A stretch of 64,000 nucleotides of DNA. Source: Comamonadaceae bacterium UBA2121. GTDB taxonomy: Bacteria > Pseudomonadota > Gammaproteobacteria > Burkholderiales > Burkholderiaceae_C. Where the stretch lies: assembly GCA_002331385.1 (NCBI GenBank), contig DCYB01000011.1, positions 357,459 through 421,458 of the forward strand, written 5' to 3'. Positions 9,553-17,784 of the stretch are shown here, piece by piece; within the stretch, counting starts at the first letter, position 1, and each line of letters opens with the position of its first letter. The notes beneath the pieces are model-generated. The model had not been told where the DNA came from, did not search any database, and worked only from the letters and a program-made list of their open reading frames with translations. The translations under genes were made by a program, and so were the position numbers.

Positions 9553-9554
9553 AA

Positions 9555-10109
9555 ATGAATCAGATATCCAGACGAGACTGGGCCCTGATGGCAATTTCTG
9601 TTCTCATTTGCCTTTTGCCCCTGTTTTTCCTCGCTTCCTATGTGGCTTCCAAACATGCGGCTGCACGGGCGGTGCTCGAGCAACTAGAGCCTCGGTTTGC
9701 CCGATTGCTGGGGTTGCGTGCAAGTGCGGACAAAATGGACGCCGAGTTGAACTTGTTGGGACAACGCATGTCCCAGTTCGTTTATCCGATGGAGATGGAT
9801 GCGACGCAGGCCGGTAACGAGGCGCAACAGCGCGTGCGCTCCGTGTTGACCACGGCGGGTCTGACCGTGGTGAGCAGCCAGGTCCTGCCGACGAAAGTAG
9901 AACAAGGCTTTGAGCGAATTTCCCTGTCCGTGCGCGCTGAAGGTGAGCTGATCCATCTTCAGGCTGCGTTGGCTGTTCTACCCAGTCTGACCCCTGTTGT
10001 CCTGGTCGACGGGATCAATATTCAAGTGGTTGGCTTGCAGCGTGCCGACAAGCCGCAACGTCTTGGCACAGAACTCAAACTTTCGGTGTTGCACCGCAAA
10101 CCTGCATGA
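9555..10109 (+). CDS. gspM: type II secretion protein GspM
   Basis: A 184-residue bitopic inner-membrane protein. A short cytoplasmic tail (MNQISRRDW) precedes a transmembrane helix at about residues 10-30, then a periplasmic helix and a ferredoxin-like domain (VRSVLTTAGLTVVSSQVLPT ... ERISLSVRAEGELIHLQAAL ... VLVDGINIQ). This layout and the position directly after gspL are those of GspM. The stop overlaps the next gene by four bases. Confidence 0.85.
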   Translation: MNQISRRDWALMAISVLICLLPLFFLASYVASKHAAARAVLEQLEPRFARLLGLRASADKMDAELNLLGQRMSQFVYPMEMDATQAGNEAQQRVRSVLTTAGLTVVSSQVLPTKVEQGFERISLSVRAEGELIHLQAALAVLPSLTPVVLVDGINIQVVGLQRADKPQRLGTELKLSVLHRKPA

Positions 10110-10777
10110 CACTGACCGCAACACGCATTCTCTCCGCATTGATTCTGGTGCTTGCATTGGGGCTGGCGGCGCTATGGATCAAACCCGATGGCTCCCTGCG
10201 CAATACGGCCTGGACACCGCCCGAGCCGGTGATGCCCGAGCTGCGATTCGCGGATCCCTTGCCCGCATCGGCCGCCAAGGTCGATGTCAATCTGTTTGTG
10301 GCAACGCTGGAGCGCCCCTTGTTCTCACCCAGCCGCAGGCCGCCGCCTCCACCGGTGAAGGAAGAAGAGAAAAAGCAGCCTCCACCAGACCCGTTTGCGG
10401 GCATTCATGTGTTTGGTCTGTACGGCGGCGATCACTCCCCGTCCGGAATGCTTGCACGCGTGCAGGGCAAGGTGCAAATGATTTCGGTCAACGACAAGTT
10501 GGGCGAATGGACTCTCAAGGGAATCCAGGATCGTGACGCGATTTTTTCGAGGAATGGGGAGGAGCGCAAGCTTGCGCTTCTGGCATACAAGCCGGACGCC
10601 CCCAAGCCGCCGGCGGTGGCAGCAGGCAATGCTCCAGCCGGATCGGCACCAGCGGCCCCGGGTGTCGGCGCCAGTGCTGAAGAGCGACAACAGGCGATGC
10701 AGGAGGCCGCGCGAGAGCGCCTGCGTCGTCGCAATGAAATGCGTGCTCGCTACGGCGCGCGCCCAATTACCCAATGA
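10106..10777 (+). CDS. T2SS GspC/GspN-like protein with HR-type domain
   Basis: A 223-residue bitopic protein: transmembrane helix at residues 7-25, Pro-rich linker (SPSRRPPPPPVKEEEKKQPP, residues 72-92), then a small beta domain around residues 95-150 (IHVFGLYGGDH, ARVQGKVQMISVNDKLGEW, LKGIQDRDAIFSRNGEERKLAL). The beta domain looks like the HR domain that in GspC and PilP docks the inner-membrane platform to the secretin. A charged helix (AEERQQAMQEAARERLRRRNEMRARYG) ends the protein, and no PDZ domain is visible. It sits where other systems place gspN or gspC, and its role as the secretin connector is inferred. Confidence 0.72.
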   Translation: MTLTATRILSALILVLALGLAALWIKPDGSLRNTAWTPPEPVMPELRFADPLPASAAKVDVNLFVATLERPLFSPSRRPPPPPVKEEEKKQPPPDPFAGIHVFGLYGGDHSPSGMLARVQGKVQMISVNDKLGEWTLKGIQDRDAIFSRNGEERKLALLAYKPDAPKPPAVAAGNAPAGSAPAAPGVGASAEERQQAMQEAARERLRRRNEMRARYGARPITQ

Positions 10778-13257
10778 ACAAAGTGAATGTGATGAAAACC
10801 CGTCAACTGATTGTTTCGGGCCTACTGCTTGCACTGGCAGGTGGTTTGCACGCTCAAAATGTTGCCGATACAGCAGCAGAAGCACGCAATAACCAGACCG
10901 TGGCTGGCTCTGGAGCCTTGGTGCAAGGCCAGGCAGCAGACCCCGCTGCAGCGGCGTCCGCACCCAATTTCGAGCCACGCATCCTTCGGGGCAATGACAA
11001 GCTGATCAACCAGCCCGCCCCGTACAAGGCGCTGGAAGGTCCCGCCAGCGGTTACAAATTCGAGGAAGCTCCCATCCTTGAAGTGGTCACCGTGTTCATG
11101 CGCGAAGTGCTGAAGGTGGACTACATCCTGCACCAGCCGATTACAGGCACGGTCACACTGGCTACGCGTGGCCCCATTTCTCCGGACGACGCACTTTCGT
11201 TGCTGGAAAGTGCGCTTCAGGTGAACGGACTTGCCATGGGGCGCGATTCGCGAGGGGTCTACCACGTTGGTAAGCTCGAGGCGCTGAAAGGCGTGGTGTC
11301 GAATATCCGGGTTGCAGGCAACAAGGGGCCGCTTCCACCGGGTTATGGCGTTGTCATCATTCCACTGGAATACATTGGTGCGACCGAGATGGCGGCCATC
11401 CTGAAGCCCATGGTGGCCCCGGACGCGATCGTGCGCGTGGACACGCTGCGCAACATGCTGGTGATGGCCGGGACGCGCAATCAGGCCGAAGGCTGGATGG
11501 ACATGGTCCAAACCTTTGACGTCAATATGCTCAAGGGAATGACCGTTGGCGTGTTCCCGCTCAAATATGCGTCGGTGTCAGAAGTGGAATCGGCTTTGCA
11601 ATTGCTCAATAGCGGCGCGAGCGCAGGGGGTGCCGCCGGTGGAGCACCGGCAGCACCTGGGCTGGCGCGCCCGGGTTCCGGGCAATCACTGCCGGGTCGG
11701 GCCGGTGCTGCAGGGGCGGCTGCCAATGCGCCAGCAGTGTCGTTGAGTGAGAATTTCCCGCTGTATGGCGCGATTCGGGTCCTGCCGATTGCGCGCATCA
11801 ATAGCATTCTCGTGGTCACCCCTCGGGCCGCTTACTTGGAAGAGGCGCGCCGCTGGATCGAAAAGCTGGACCAGCCGAGCGATAACAGTGCCGAGCCGCA
11901 GTTGTTCATCTACCAGGTGCAAAACGTGAATGCCCGTCACCTGGCCACCGTGCTGAGCGGCATCTTCAGTGGCTTGGACAATCCATTCCAGAGTGGCGGC
12001 AATCAAGCGACCGGGGCTACCGGAGTCGCTCCGGGACAAGGCGGCATCGTTGGAGGTGCTGGAGGAAATGCCTTCGCCAATAATGCCTACAACAACTCAT
12101 CCATGGGTGGCTTCAACAATTCGTACGGTGGCGGCGGCTTCGGCGGTGCCGGCGGTGGTTATGGGGGCGGTTTTGGAGGAAATGTGTTTGGGCAGTCCGC
12201 AGGGACGGGATTCAACTCCGGCGGTCTGACCAATCTGAACCAACGTAACAATGCAAATGTCAACCGTCCTTCCATTTCTGTCACCGCGAATTTCGGATCC
12301 ATCCGGGTCGTTGCGGATGAACTCAACAACTCTGTCCTGATCTGGGCAAAAAAGAGTGAGTACGACAGGATCGAAGCCACGTTGAAGCGCCTGGATATCG
12401 CTCCCACCCAGGTGCTGATTGAAGCCTCAATCATTGAAGTGACTTTGAATGATGAACTGACCTATGGTTTGAAGTGGGCCTTCACCGATCAGAAAGAGGG
12501 TGGAAGCAAGGTCGACACCCATGGAATGGGCTTCGTGGGCGGACGACCAGGGGATGTGGGCGTAGGAGAGGGATTTACCTATTCCGTCCTGAATCCCTAT
12601 GGGCGCGTCAGGGCAGCACTAAGCGCTCTTTCCAAGCTGACCCAACTGAAGGTGGTTTCCAGTCCAAGTCTGATGGTGCTCGACAACCACACTGCCACCA
12701 TCGCTGTGGGTGACCAGCAGCCGGTACAGACGCAAACTACCTACTATCCGATCAACTCCACTGGTACGCAGACATCGACTATCCAATACAAAGATACGGG
12801 CGTGAATCTGGTGGTCACCCCGTCGGTGAATGCGGGCAACCTTGTGACCATGCAGATCGACCAGATGCTCACCGACTTGGGGGGCAAAGACACCGCAACC
12901 GGGCAGTACGCATTCATGCAACGGCAGATCAGCAGCAAAGTGGCTGTGCGTTCTGGCGAGGCGATTGTGCTGGGCGGTCTGATCAAGGATGCAGACTCCA
13001 AGAGCAAAAGTGGTGTGCCTGTTCTCTCACGAATCCCCGTGGTGGGCGCATTGTTCGGAACTCACGGCAACGAAAATAAACGAACCGAGTTGCTCGTGGT
13101 TATTTCTCCGCGAGTCGTGCGTACGGACATCGATATCCGCGAGGTTTCGGACGAGCTCCGTGACCGCATGCGAGGGCTGAAGGACGTCCGAGGTCTGGAT
13201 CAAGACCGAAATTCCGAGAAATCAGCCCCTCCGTTGGTCGCACCTACGCCGCAGTAG
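10774..13257 (+). CDS. gspD: type II secretion secretin GspD
   Basis: An 827-residue outer-membrane secretin. The start at 10774 overlaps the previous stop. MKTRQL at 10792 is an alternative and gives a cleaner signal peptide (cleavage near LHA|QN). N0 lies near residues 85-160, N1/N2 near 165-280, N3 near 325-400 and again after residue 500, and the secretin C-domain covers about 555-790 (VVSSPSLMVLDNHTATIAVGDQQPVQ, GVNLVVTPSVN, VLGGLI, PVLSRIPVVGALFG). Two low-complexity inserts stand out: Ala/Gly/Pro at residues 283-315 and a Gly/Asn-rich stretch at about 405-490. The terminal region may contact a pilotin. Confidence 0.95.
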   Translation: MNKVNVMKTRQLIVSGLLLALAGGLHAQNVADTAAEARNNQTVAGSGALVQGQAADPAAAASAPNFEPRILRGNDKLINQPAPYKALEGPASGYKFEEAPILEVVTVFMREVLKVDYILHQPITGTVTLATRGPISPDDALSLLESALQVNGLAMGRDSRGVYHVGKLEALKGVVSNIRVAGNKGPLPPGYGVVIIPLEYIGATEMAAILKPMVAPDAIVRVDTLRNMLVMAGTRNQAEGWMDMVQTFDVNMLKGMTVGVFPLKYASVSEVESALQLLNSGASAGGAAGGAPAAPGLARPGSGQSLPGRAGAAGAAANAPAVSLSENFPLYGAIRVLPIARINSILVVTPRAAYLEEARRWIEKLDQPSDNSAEPQLFIYQVQNVNARHLATVLSGIFSGLDNPFQSGGNQATGATGVAPGQGGIVGGAGGNAFANNAYNNSSMGGFNNSYGGGGFGGAGGGYGGGFGGNVFGQSAGTGFNSGGLTNLNQRNNANVNRPSISVTANFGSIRVVADELNNSVLIWAKKSEYDRIEATLKRLDIAPTQVLIEASIIEVTLNDELTYGLKWAFTDQKEGGSKVDTHGMGFVGGRPGDVGVGEGFTYSVLNPYGRVRAALSALSKLTQLKVVSSPSLMVLDNHTATIAVGDQQPVQTQTTYYPINSTGTQTSTIQYKDTGVNLVVTPSVNAGNLVTMQIDQMLTDLGGKDTATGQYAFMQRQISSKVAVRSGEAIVLGGLIKDADSKSKSGVPVLSRIPVVGALFGTHGNENKRTELLVVISPRVVRTDIDIREVSDELRDRMRGLKDVRGLDQDRNSEKSAPPLVAPTPQ

Positions 13258-13298
13258 TTCTTTCAGGGTGTTTGTTTACATAAACTTTGTATCTTTAA

Positions 13299-13769
13299 GT
13301 GAGATTTATTGTGATTACCGATCAAAACGGCAAAAGCATAGGCAAGCGTCTGCAGGTAGTGGGGTCCAGCAAGCTGGCTGTTCTGGGCGTGGCACTTGCC
13401 ATTCTGGGTGGGTGCGCGAGTATGGGCGCTGGTACCAAAGAAGATGTGGTCACCCAGCGCGCCAATGAGCGCTGGGCGGCTCTGATCAAGGGAGACATCA
13501 ACGCTGCATATGTCTACAATACGCCGGGCTATCGGGCAAACGTTTCAACTCAAAAATATATCGAACAGCGGGGCAAGGACGTCCGGGTATTGAAGGGCGA
13601 AGTGCTCAAAGTCACCTGTGAAACCGATGACAAGTGCGTTGCCCAGGTTCGTCTGACAGCGACTGCTCCGTTCCTGTTGACCCAGAAGAAGCCGTCACAA
13701 ATTGTGACGCACGTTGACGAAACATGGTTACTTGAGAATGGTCAATGGTGGATATTCGAGCGTATTTAG
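13299..13769 (+). CDS. putative lipoprotein downstream of the secretin gene
   Basis: A 156-residue protein beginning at GTG 13299 (a second GTG at 13311 is in frame). A hydrophobic segment at residues 26-37 ends in the lipobox LGGC with Cys39, so a lipid-anchored periplasmic protein is predicted. The long n-region is atypical. The mature part (RANERWAALIKGDINAAYVYNTPGYR, then alternating strands ending WLLENGQWWIFERI) looks like a small cone-shaped NTF2-like fold. It starts 41 bases after gspD and no terminator was seen between them, so it may be co-transcribed. I do not recognise the family. A pilotin-like or accessory T2SS role is only a suggestion. Confidence 0.75.
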   Translation: MRFIVITDQNGKSIGKRLQVVGSSKLAVLGVALAILGGCASMGAGTKEDVVTQRANERWAALIKGDINAAYVYNTPGYRANVSTQKYIEQRGKDVRVLKGEVLKVTCETDDKCVAQVRLTATAPFLLTQKKPSQIVTHVDETWLLENGQWWIFERI

Positions 13770-13967
13770 CCAACGTCTTGCAGGTTGAATTGGCGTGACT
13801 GATGGAGGAAACGAGTATCGAGTATCAGTAATTGTTGCACCCAACCAACAAACGATCGCATGCGGGGCAAATTCTCTGGGCAAAGTGCCATCCCCCTATG
13901 CTAGGATTAAAAGGCGTAATCAACCTCTACCTTAGTTGCGCCAAACAACTTTTCAACTGGAGTTTCT

Positions 13968-15518
13968 ATGAAGAAGAATGTTCTCGCTCTGAGCATCGCT
14001 ACCGCTGTGGTGGGCTTTGCCGGTAGCGCACATGCCATCCAAACCATCGGCGGCGGTGCTACTGCTGACGATCTGCGTTTCGGCAACACTGGCACTGGTC
14101 ACATGCTGCTCGTGCCTTACTTCAGCACGCAAGATGGCAACGCCATGCTGCTGTCGCTGATCAACACTGACTCCGTGAACGGCAAGGCAGTGAAGGTTCG
14201 TTTCCGCGGCGCTCGTAACTCCGACGACGTGTTTGACTTCCAAGTCTTCCTGTCCCCTGGCGACGTGTGGACTGGTAACGTGAGCAAGAACGCCAACGGT
14301 CTGTCGTTCCTGACGACCGAAGACAACACTTGCACGAAGCCATCCAAGGCTACGATCAACGAGACACCGTTCATCACTTCGCGTCTGAACCCGAACGTGA
14401 CCGGCGAAGAAAAGGCTAACGGCACCCGTGAAGGCTATATTGAAATCTTCAATATGGCTGACATTCCGAAGTCTGATAACGGTCTGTACCCTCTGATCAA
14501 GCACAAGAACAGCGTTGCCAAGTGCGCGAACGATGGCGCCAACACCGCTTGGACTGCTATCAACACCGACCTGGCTGACGAAGCAGCTTACAAGGCTTCT
14601 GGCATTGGCATGGCCAACCCCACGACCGGCCTGGCAGCTAACTGGACACTGATGAACGTGCCCAAGGCTCTGTCCTGGAGCGGCTCGGCAACGGCCGTTG
14701 AAGCAATCACTGCTGCAACGCAGACCCTCGGCACTGGTAACATCGTGTACTTCCCGCAGACCAGCGTGAACGTGGCGAACCCTGTGAACTACTCGTCTGA
14801 CCCGCTGTTCGCTGGCTCGGCTGCTGTGGCTACGACGCCTGCAGTGAAGGCTGCGATGTATGACCTGCCTGACATGTCTACACCGTACACCATTTTCACC
14901 GCCGCTTCGACGAACCCGCCTGCTGATCAAGCGATCAAGCTGGCTGACGCCATCGAAACAAAGGCTGTGATCAACGAGTTCTGGACAGAGCCCACCATTT
15001 CGGCTGAAACCGACTGGGTGTTCTCCATGCCTACACGCCGCTACGCAGTTGCTGTGGATTACACCACTGCCAACAACAAGCCTACTGCTGTGTACAACGC
15101 AAGCGTGAACAAGCACTTCACGATGGGTAACACCACCATGAACGGCGACGCTGTGTGCGTGCTGAACGTGGGCTACACCGCTTACGACCGTGAAGAGAAC
15201 TCCCCTGAGTCGCCAGACGACGTGGTGATCTCCCCCGGTACGCCTAACGCTCCGACACTGTTCTGCGGTGAAACTTCGGTGCTGAGCTTCAACAACGCTG
15301 GCGCAGACAAGTCTGCTGTTCTGGGCGCTTCGGTTGCCCTGAAGGACATGGACGTGAAGTATCCCAACGGCTGGGCACGTCTGAACACTCCTGGCTCTAC
15401 GCTGGGCTCTGGTCTGCCAATCGTGGGTCAAGCGTTTGTTAGCGCTTACAACCCATCCGTGGCTTCCGGCACTGCTGGTAACTTCGGCGTGAACTGGGGT
15501 CACCGTTTCGTTCGTTAA
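13968..15518 (+). CDS. exported cell-surface protein of unknown function
   Basis: A 516-residue protein with a textbook signal peptide (MKKNVLALSIATAVVGFAGS then AHA|IQ). The mature chain starts GGGATADDLRFGNTGTGH and has no other hydrophobic segment, so it is periplasmic, surface or secreted. Codon use is sharply biased (mostly GCT, CGT, GGC, AAC, AAG, CTG; no TTA, CTA or TCA), indicating very high expression compared with neighbours. Four or more cysteines occur in the mature part. A ribosome site GGAG lies at 13952-13960 and a strong terminator follows. Similar 'cell surface protein' entries are known in Comamonadaceae, but the function is not established. Its place beside the T2SS makes it a candidate substrate (inference). 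Confidence 0.85.
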   Translation: MKKNVLALSIATAVVGFAGSAHAIQTIGGGATADDLRFGNTGTGHMLLVPYFSTQDGNAMLLSLINTDSVNGKAVKVRFRGARNSDDVFDFQVFLSPGDVWTGNVSKNANGLSFLTTEDNTCTKPSKATINETPFITSRLNPNVTGEEKANGTREGYIEIFNMADIPKSDNGLYPLIKHKNSVAKCANDGANTAWTAINTDLADEAAYKASGIGMANPTTGLAANWTLMNVPKALSWSGSATAVEAITAATQTLGTGNIVYFPQTSVNVANPVNYSSDPLFAGSAAVATTPAVKAAMYDLPDMSTPYTIFTAASTNPPADQAIKLADAIETKAVINEFWTEPTISAETDWVFSMPTRRYAVAVDYTTANNKPTAVYNASVNKHFTMGNTTMNGDAVCVLNVGYTAYDREENSPESPDDVVISPGTPNAPTLFCGETSVLSFNNAGADKSAVLGASVALKDMDVKYPNGWARLNTPGSTLGSGLPIVGQAFVSAYNPSVASGTAGNFGVNWGHRFVR

Positions 15519-15543
15519 TTCGAACGTAAGCGTTGATGCTTAG

Positions 15544-15574
15544 AAAAGGCGGGGGCTTGCCCCCGCCTTTTTCA
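15544..15574 (+). terminator. rho-independent terminator of the surface-protein gene
   Basis: A perfect stem of about 13 pairs (AAAAGGCGGGGGC with GCCCCCGCCTTTT, two-base loop) followed by T residues, starting 26 bases after the stop. The strength fits a highly expressed single gene. Confidence 0.92.
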
Positions 15575-15889
15575 TTGGTGAAGTCACACTAGCTCGCATT
15601 GAAATAGCTCAGCCTCGTCCATCCCGATGGTCTGATGAGGATTTCCGAAGAGCCTTTTTGAGGTCAGGTGGCCTCGTAGCCAGTGTTTGGCGCGAATGCG
15701 GCAGTTCGCATGGATGTCGACTTGCCAAGCGCACGGTTATGAGGAACTTCAGGTAAATTACGTCCTCGAATCCATTTCTGTGCGGTGGTAATGACCAGGT
15801 TTTCAGAACTTGATAGTGCCGACCGTGCCTGGAATGACGGCTGCCAAGGCTGCAGCTCGAAGTCGATTAATCAGGAATTTGAAATCAGT
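15575..15889. other. intergenic region with no supported gene
   Basis: About 315 bases between the terminator and the prolyl isomerase start. A 35-codon in-frame extension of the isomerase reading frame (from 15785) is present but has no signal-peptide or family character, so it is treated as leader. No convincing promoter pair, repeat or RNA structure was found. Confidence 0.5.
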
Positions 15890-16792
15890 ATGAAGTTCTC
15901 TCTCCAAATGAGCGCTGCGGTGCTCGGCTTGTGTGTGGTAACTGGATCGATGGCCGCTCAACCTGTGGTGATCTGGGAAAAAGGGTCCGTCAAGGTGACG
16001 GATGAGGACGTGCTGGCCGAAGTTGCGCGAGCACCCAAGGAGGTGCGGGTCAAGGCACTGGAGAGCCCGGCAACGTTGACACAGATTGCCCAGACGCTTG
16101 CGGCCCGACGCAATCTGGCTCAGGAAATGGAGATGAGCGGCCAGGCCAACAAGCCCGAAGTCAAGGCGCAGGTCAAACTGGCGACTGAGCGTCTGCTGTC
16201 TGACCTCCGGATGGAGCAGTATGATGCGCAGAACGCGCCGGATGCCAAAGCCATCGAAGATTATGCGCGCTCGCAATACCGTGCGAACACAAAAGCCTTT
16301 GAAATGCCGCCGCAAAGCCGTGTTCGCCATATCCTGATCTCGGGCGATACGCCAGAGGCCAAGGCCAAGGCTGAAAAGCTTTCCGCCGAATTGAAGGCGG
16401 GCGCCGATTTTGAAAAGCTCGCCCGTGAAAACTCGGACGACAAGGCGAACGCCGAAAAGGGTGGAGACCTCGGTTTGACGACTCCTGGACGCTACGTGCC
16501 GGAGTTCGAAGAAGTGATCAAGAGCCTGAAAAAGGACGGAGAAATCAGTCAGCCAGTCCAGACCAAGTTCGGCTGGCATATCGTGCAATTGGTTGAGCGA
16601 CTTCCCGCACGCACGCTGGCTTTTGAAGAGGTGGCCGATGGCTTGAAGCAAGAGGCTAGTCAACGGATCCTGATGAAGAAGCGCCTGGACAAGAACAATG
16701 CCTTTATCAAGGATGCCAAGGTGAACGAGCAGGCGATCAAGGCGATGGCGGAAGCAGAAGCCAAAGCCCAGGCAGCCAAGAGCAGCAAATAA
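15890..16792 (+). CDS. periplasmic parvulin-type peptidyl-prolyl cis-trans isomerase
   Basis: A 300-residue protein. The ATG at 15890 (MKFSLQMSAAVLGLCVVTGS) gives a Sec signal peptide ending near MAA|QP, and the longer frame from 15785 does not. The N-terminal half is a helical chaperone-like region (VTDEDVLAEVARAPKEVR ... QTLAARRNLAQEME). The parvulin domain covers about residues 140-235: RVRHILIS, FEKLARENSDD, GGDLGLTTPGRYVPEFEE and TKFGWHIVQLVE, including the conserved His residues. It should assist folding of exported or outer-membrane proteins, or exopolysaccharide export (EpsD-type proteins are relatives). Its substrate is not evident from context. Confidence 0.9.
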   Translation: MKFSLQMSAAVLGLCVVTGSMAAQPVVIWEKGSVKVTDEDVLAEVARAPKEVRVKALESPATLTQIAQTLAARRNLAQEMEMSGQANKPEVKAQVKLATERLLSDLRMEQYDAQNAPDAKAIEDYARSQYRANTKAFEMPPQSRVRHILISGDTPEAKAKAEKLSAELKAGADFEKLARENSDDKANAEKGGDLGLTTPGRYVPEFEEVIKSLKKDGEISQPVQTKFGWHIVQLVERLPARTLAFEEVADGLKQEASQRILMKKRLDKNNAFIKDAKVNEQAIKAMAEAEAKAQAAKSSK

Positions 16793-16851
16793 TTTGCACG
16801 GATCGGGTGCCGTAGGCCCCCGATTTGAGAGCAAAATACCACGTGCTATGC

Positions 16852-16884
16852 AAACAAACGGCCATTTGGCCGTTTGTTTTATTT
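16852..16884 (+). terminator. rho-independent terminator after the prolyl isomerase
   Basis: Thirteen perfect pairs (AAACAAACGGCCA with TGGCCGTTTGTTT) around a two-base loop, followed by TATTT. Both flanks are A/T rich, so it may work in both directions. It separates the isomerase from the polysaccharide-export genes. Confidence 0.85.
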
Positions 16885-16983
16885 GAGGTAGCCGTCATGA
16901 TCGGCAAACGACGCATGTGCTCTCGTTTGCAACCGGTCGCTGCTTTCTATCGTTGCCAATTCCAGACAGGCCTTCCTTGCCAC

Positions 16984-17784
16984 ATGGGCACCTTTCTTTC
17001 CGAACTCAGACAACTCTGGCATTTACGCAGCCTCGTCGCCGTGCTGACGCGCCGCGAAGTGGTGGCGCGGTATCAGGGCTCCGCTGCAGGCGTGTTGTGG
17101 GCCTACGTGCAGCCGCTGTTGACGGTGGCGGCTTACTATCTGGTGTTTGATGTGGTGTTTTCCATGCGGCTGGGTGAAAACGCGCCCACGTCGCGCGTGG
17201 GAACCTATCTGATTGTGGGCTCGCTTGCCTGGATGGCGTTTTGCGATGGCTTTGGGCGGGGCACGTCCAGCCTGCTGGATGCCGGCGGCTTGCTGCAGAA
17301 GAACGCGCTGCCGCCCATCATCTTTCCGGCGCGCACTGTGCTTGCGAGCGCGGTGGTGTTCGGTCCCATGCTGCTGCTGCTGACGCTGGCCTATGCGCCG
17401 GTGCATCACTTTGCGTTGCCGGTCATTGCGGTGATTCCACTGTTGCTGCTGCAGGTGGTGATGACGTTTGTGCTGGCCTATCTGTTCGCCATCATGGCGG
17501 CGGCGCTGCGCGATACGGTGCCGGTGGTGGGCTTTGCATTGCAGATCGGCATTTTTGTGTCGCCGGTGCTGTTCCCGATGACGATGTTTCCTGCCGCCTG
17601 GCGGTGGGTGTTGTGGATCAATCCGATGACGCCAGTCGTCTCTGGCTGGCAGACGATCTTGCTGCAAGGTGCGTGGCCCGCTGCCAGCGTGTGGCTGGCG
17701 TTGCTGGTGTGGATCGGCGTGGCCTCGGCGCTGTTGTCGGTGGCGGTGCGCCGCAGCCATGACCAATTGGTGGACTGGCTATGA
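16984..17784 (+). CDS. wzm: polysaccharide ABC transporter permease (Wzm type)
   Basis: A 266-residue ABC-2 permease with six predicted membrane helices that flips undecaprenyl-linked polysaccharide to the periplasm with the following ATPase. The chosen ATG at 16984 (MGTFLSELRQLWHLRSLVAVLTRREVVARYQGS) matches the amphipathic N-terminus of the family. A longer frame from 16825 would start before the upstream terminator. Other signatures are GVLWAYVQPLLTVAAYYLVF and FFVSPVLFP-like FVSPVLFPM with the NPMTPVVSGWQ loop. It overlaps the ATPase gene by four bases. Confidence 0.93.
   Translation: MGTFLSELRQLWHLRSLVAVLTRREVVARYQGSAAGVLWAYVQPLLTVAAYYLVFDVVFSMRLGENAPTSRVGTYLIVGSLAWMAFCDGFGRGTSSLLDAGGLLQKNALPPIIFPARTVLASAVVFGPMLLLLTLAYAPVHHFALPVIAVIPLLLLQVVMTFVLAYLFAIMAAALRDTVPVVGFALQIGIFVSPVLFPMTMFPAAWRWVLWINPMTPVVSGWQTILLQGAWPAASVWLALLVWIGVASALLSVAVRRSHDQLVDWL

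Noticed and set aside
13953..15503. A 516-codon open frame antisense to the surface-protein gene, the same length as the gene.
   Set aside because: It is in the exact codon-complement frame. It is open only because the sense gene uses no TTA, CTA or TCA codons, a result of strong codon bias. The peptide is Val/His/Arg-rich and has no recognisable motif.
16852..16884. Possible attenuator or operator for wzm rather than a terminator.
   Set aside because: The long perfect stem with a two-base loop and T-rich tail just after the isomerase gene fits a terminator better. A regulatory use cannot be excluded.
16825..16983. N-terminal extension of the Wzm permease.
   Set aside because: It begins before the terminator hairpin and adds a non-homologous 53-residue segment. 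The start at 16984 gives the family length.
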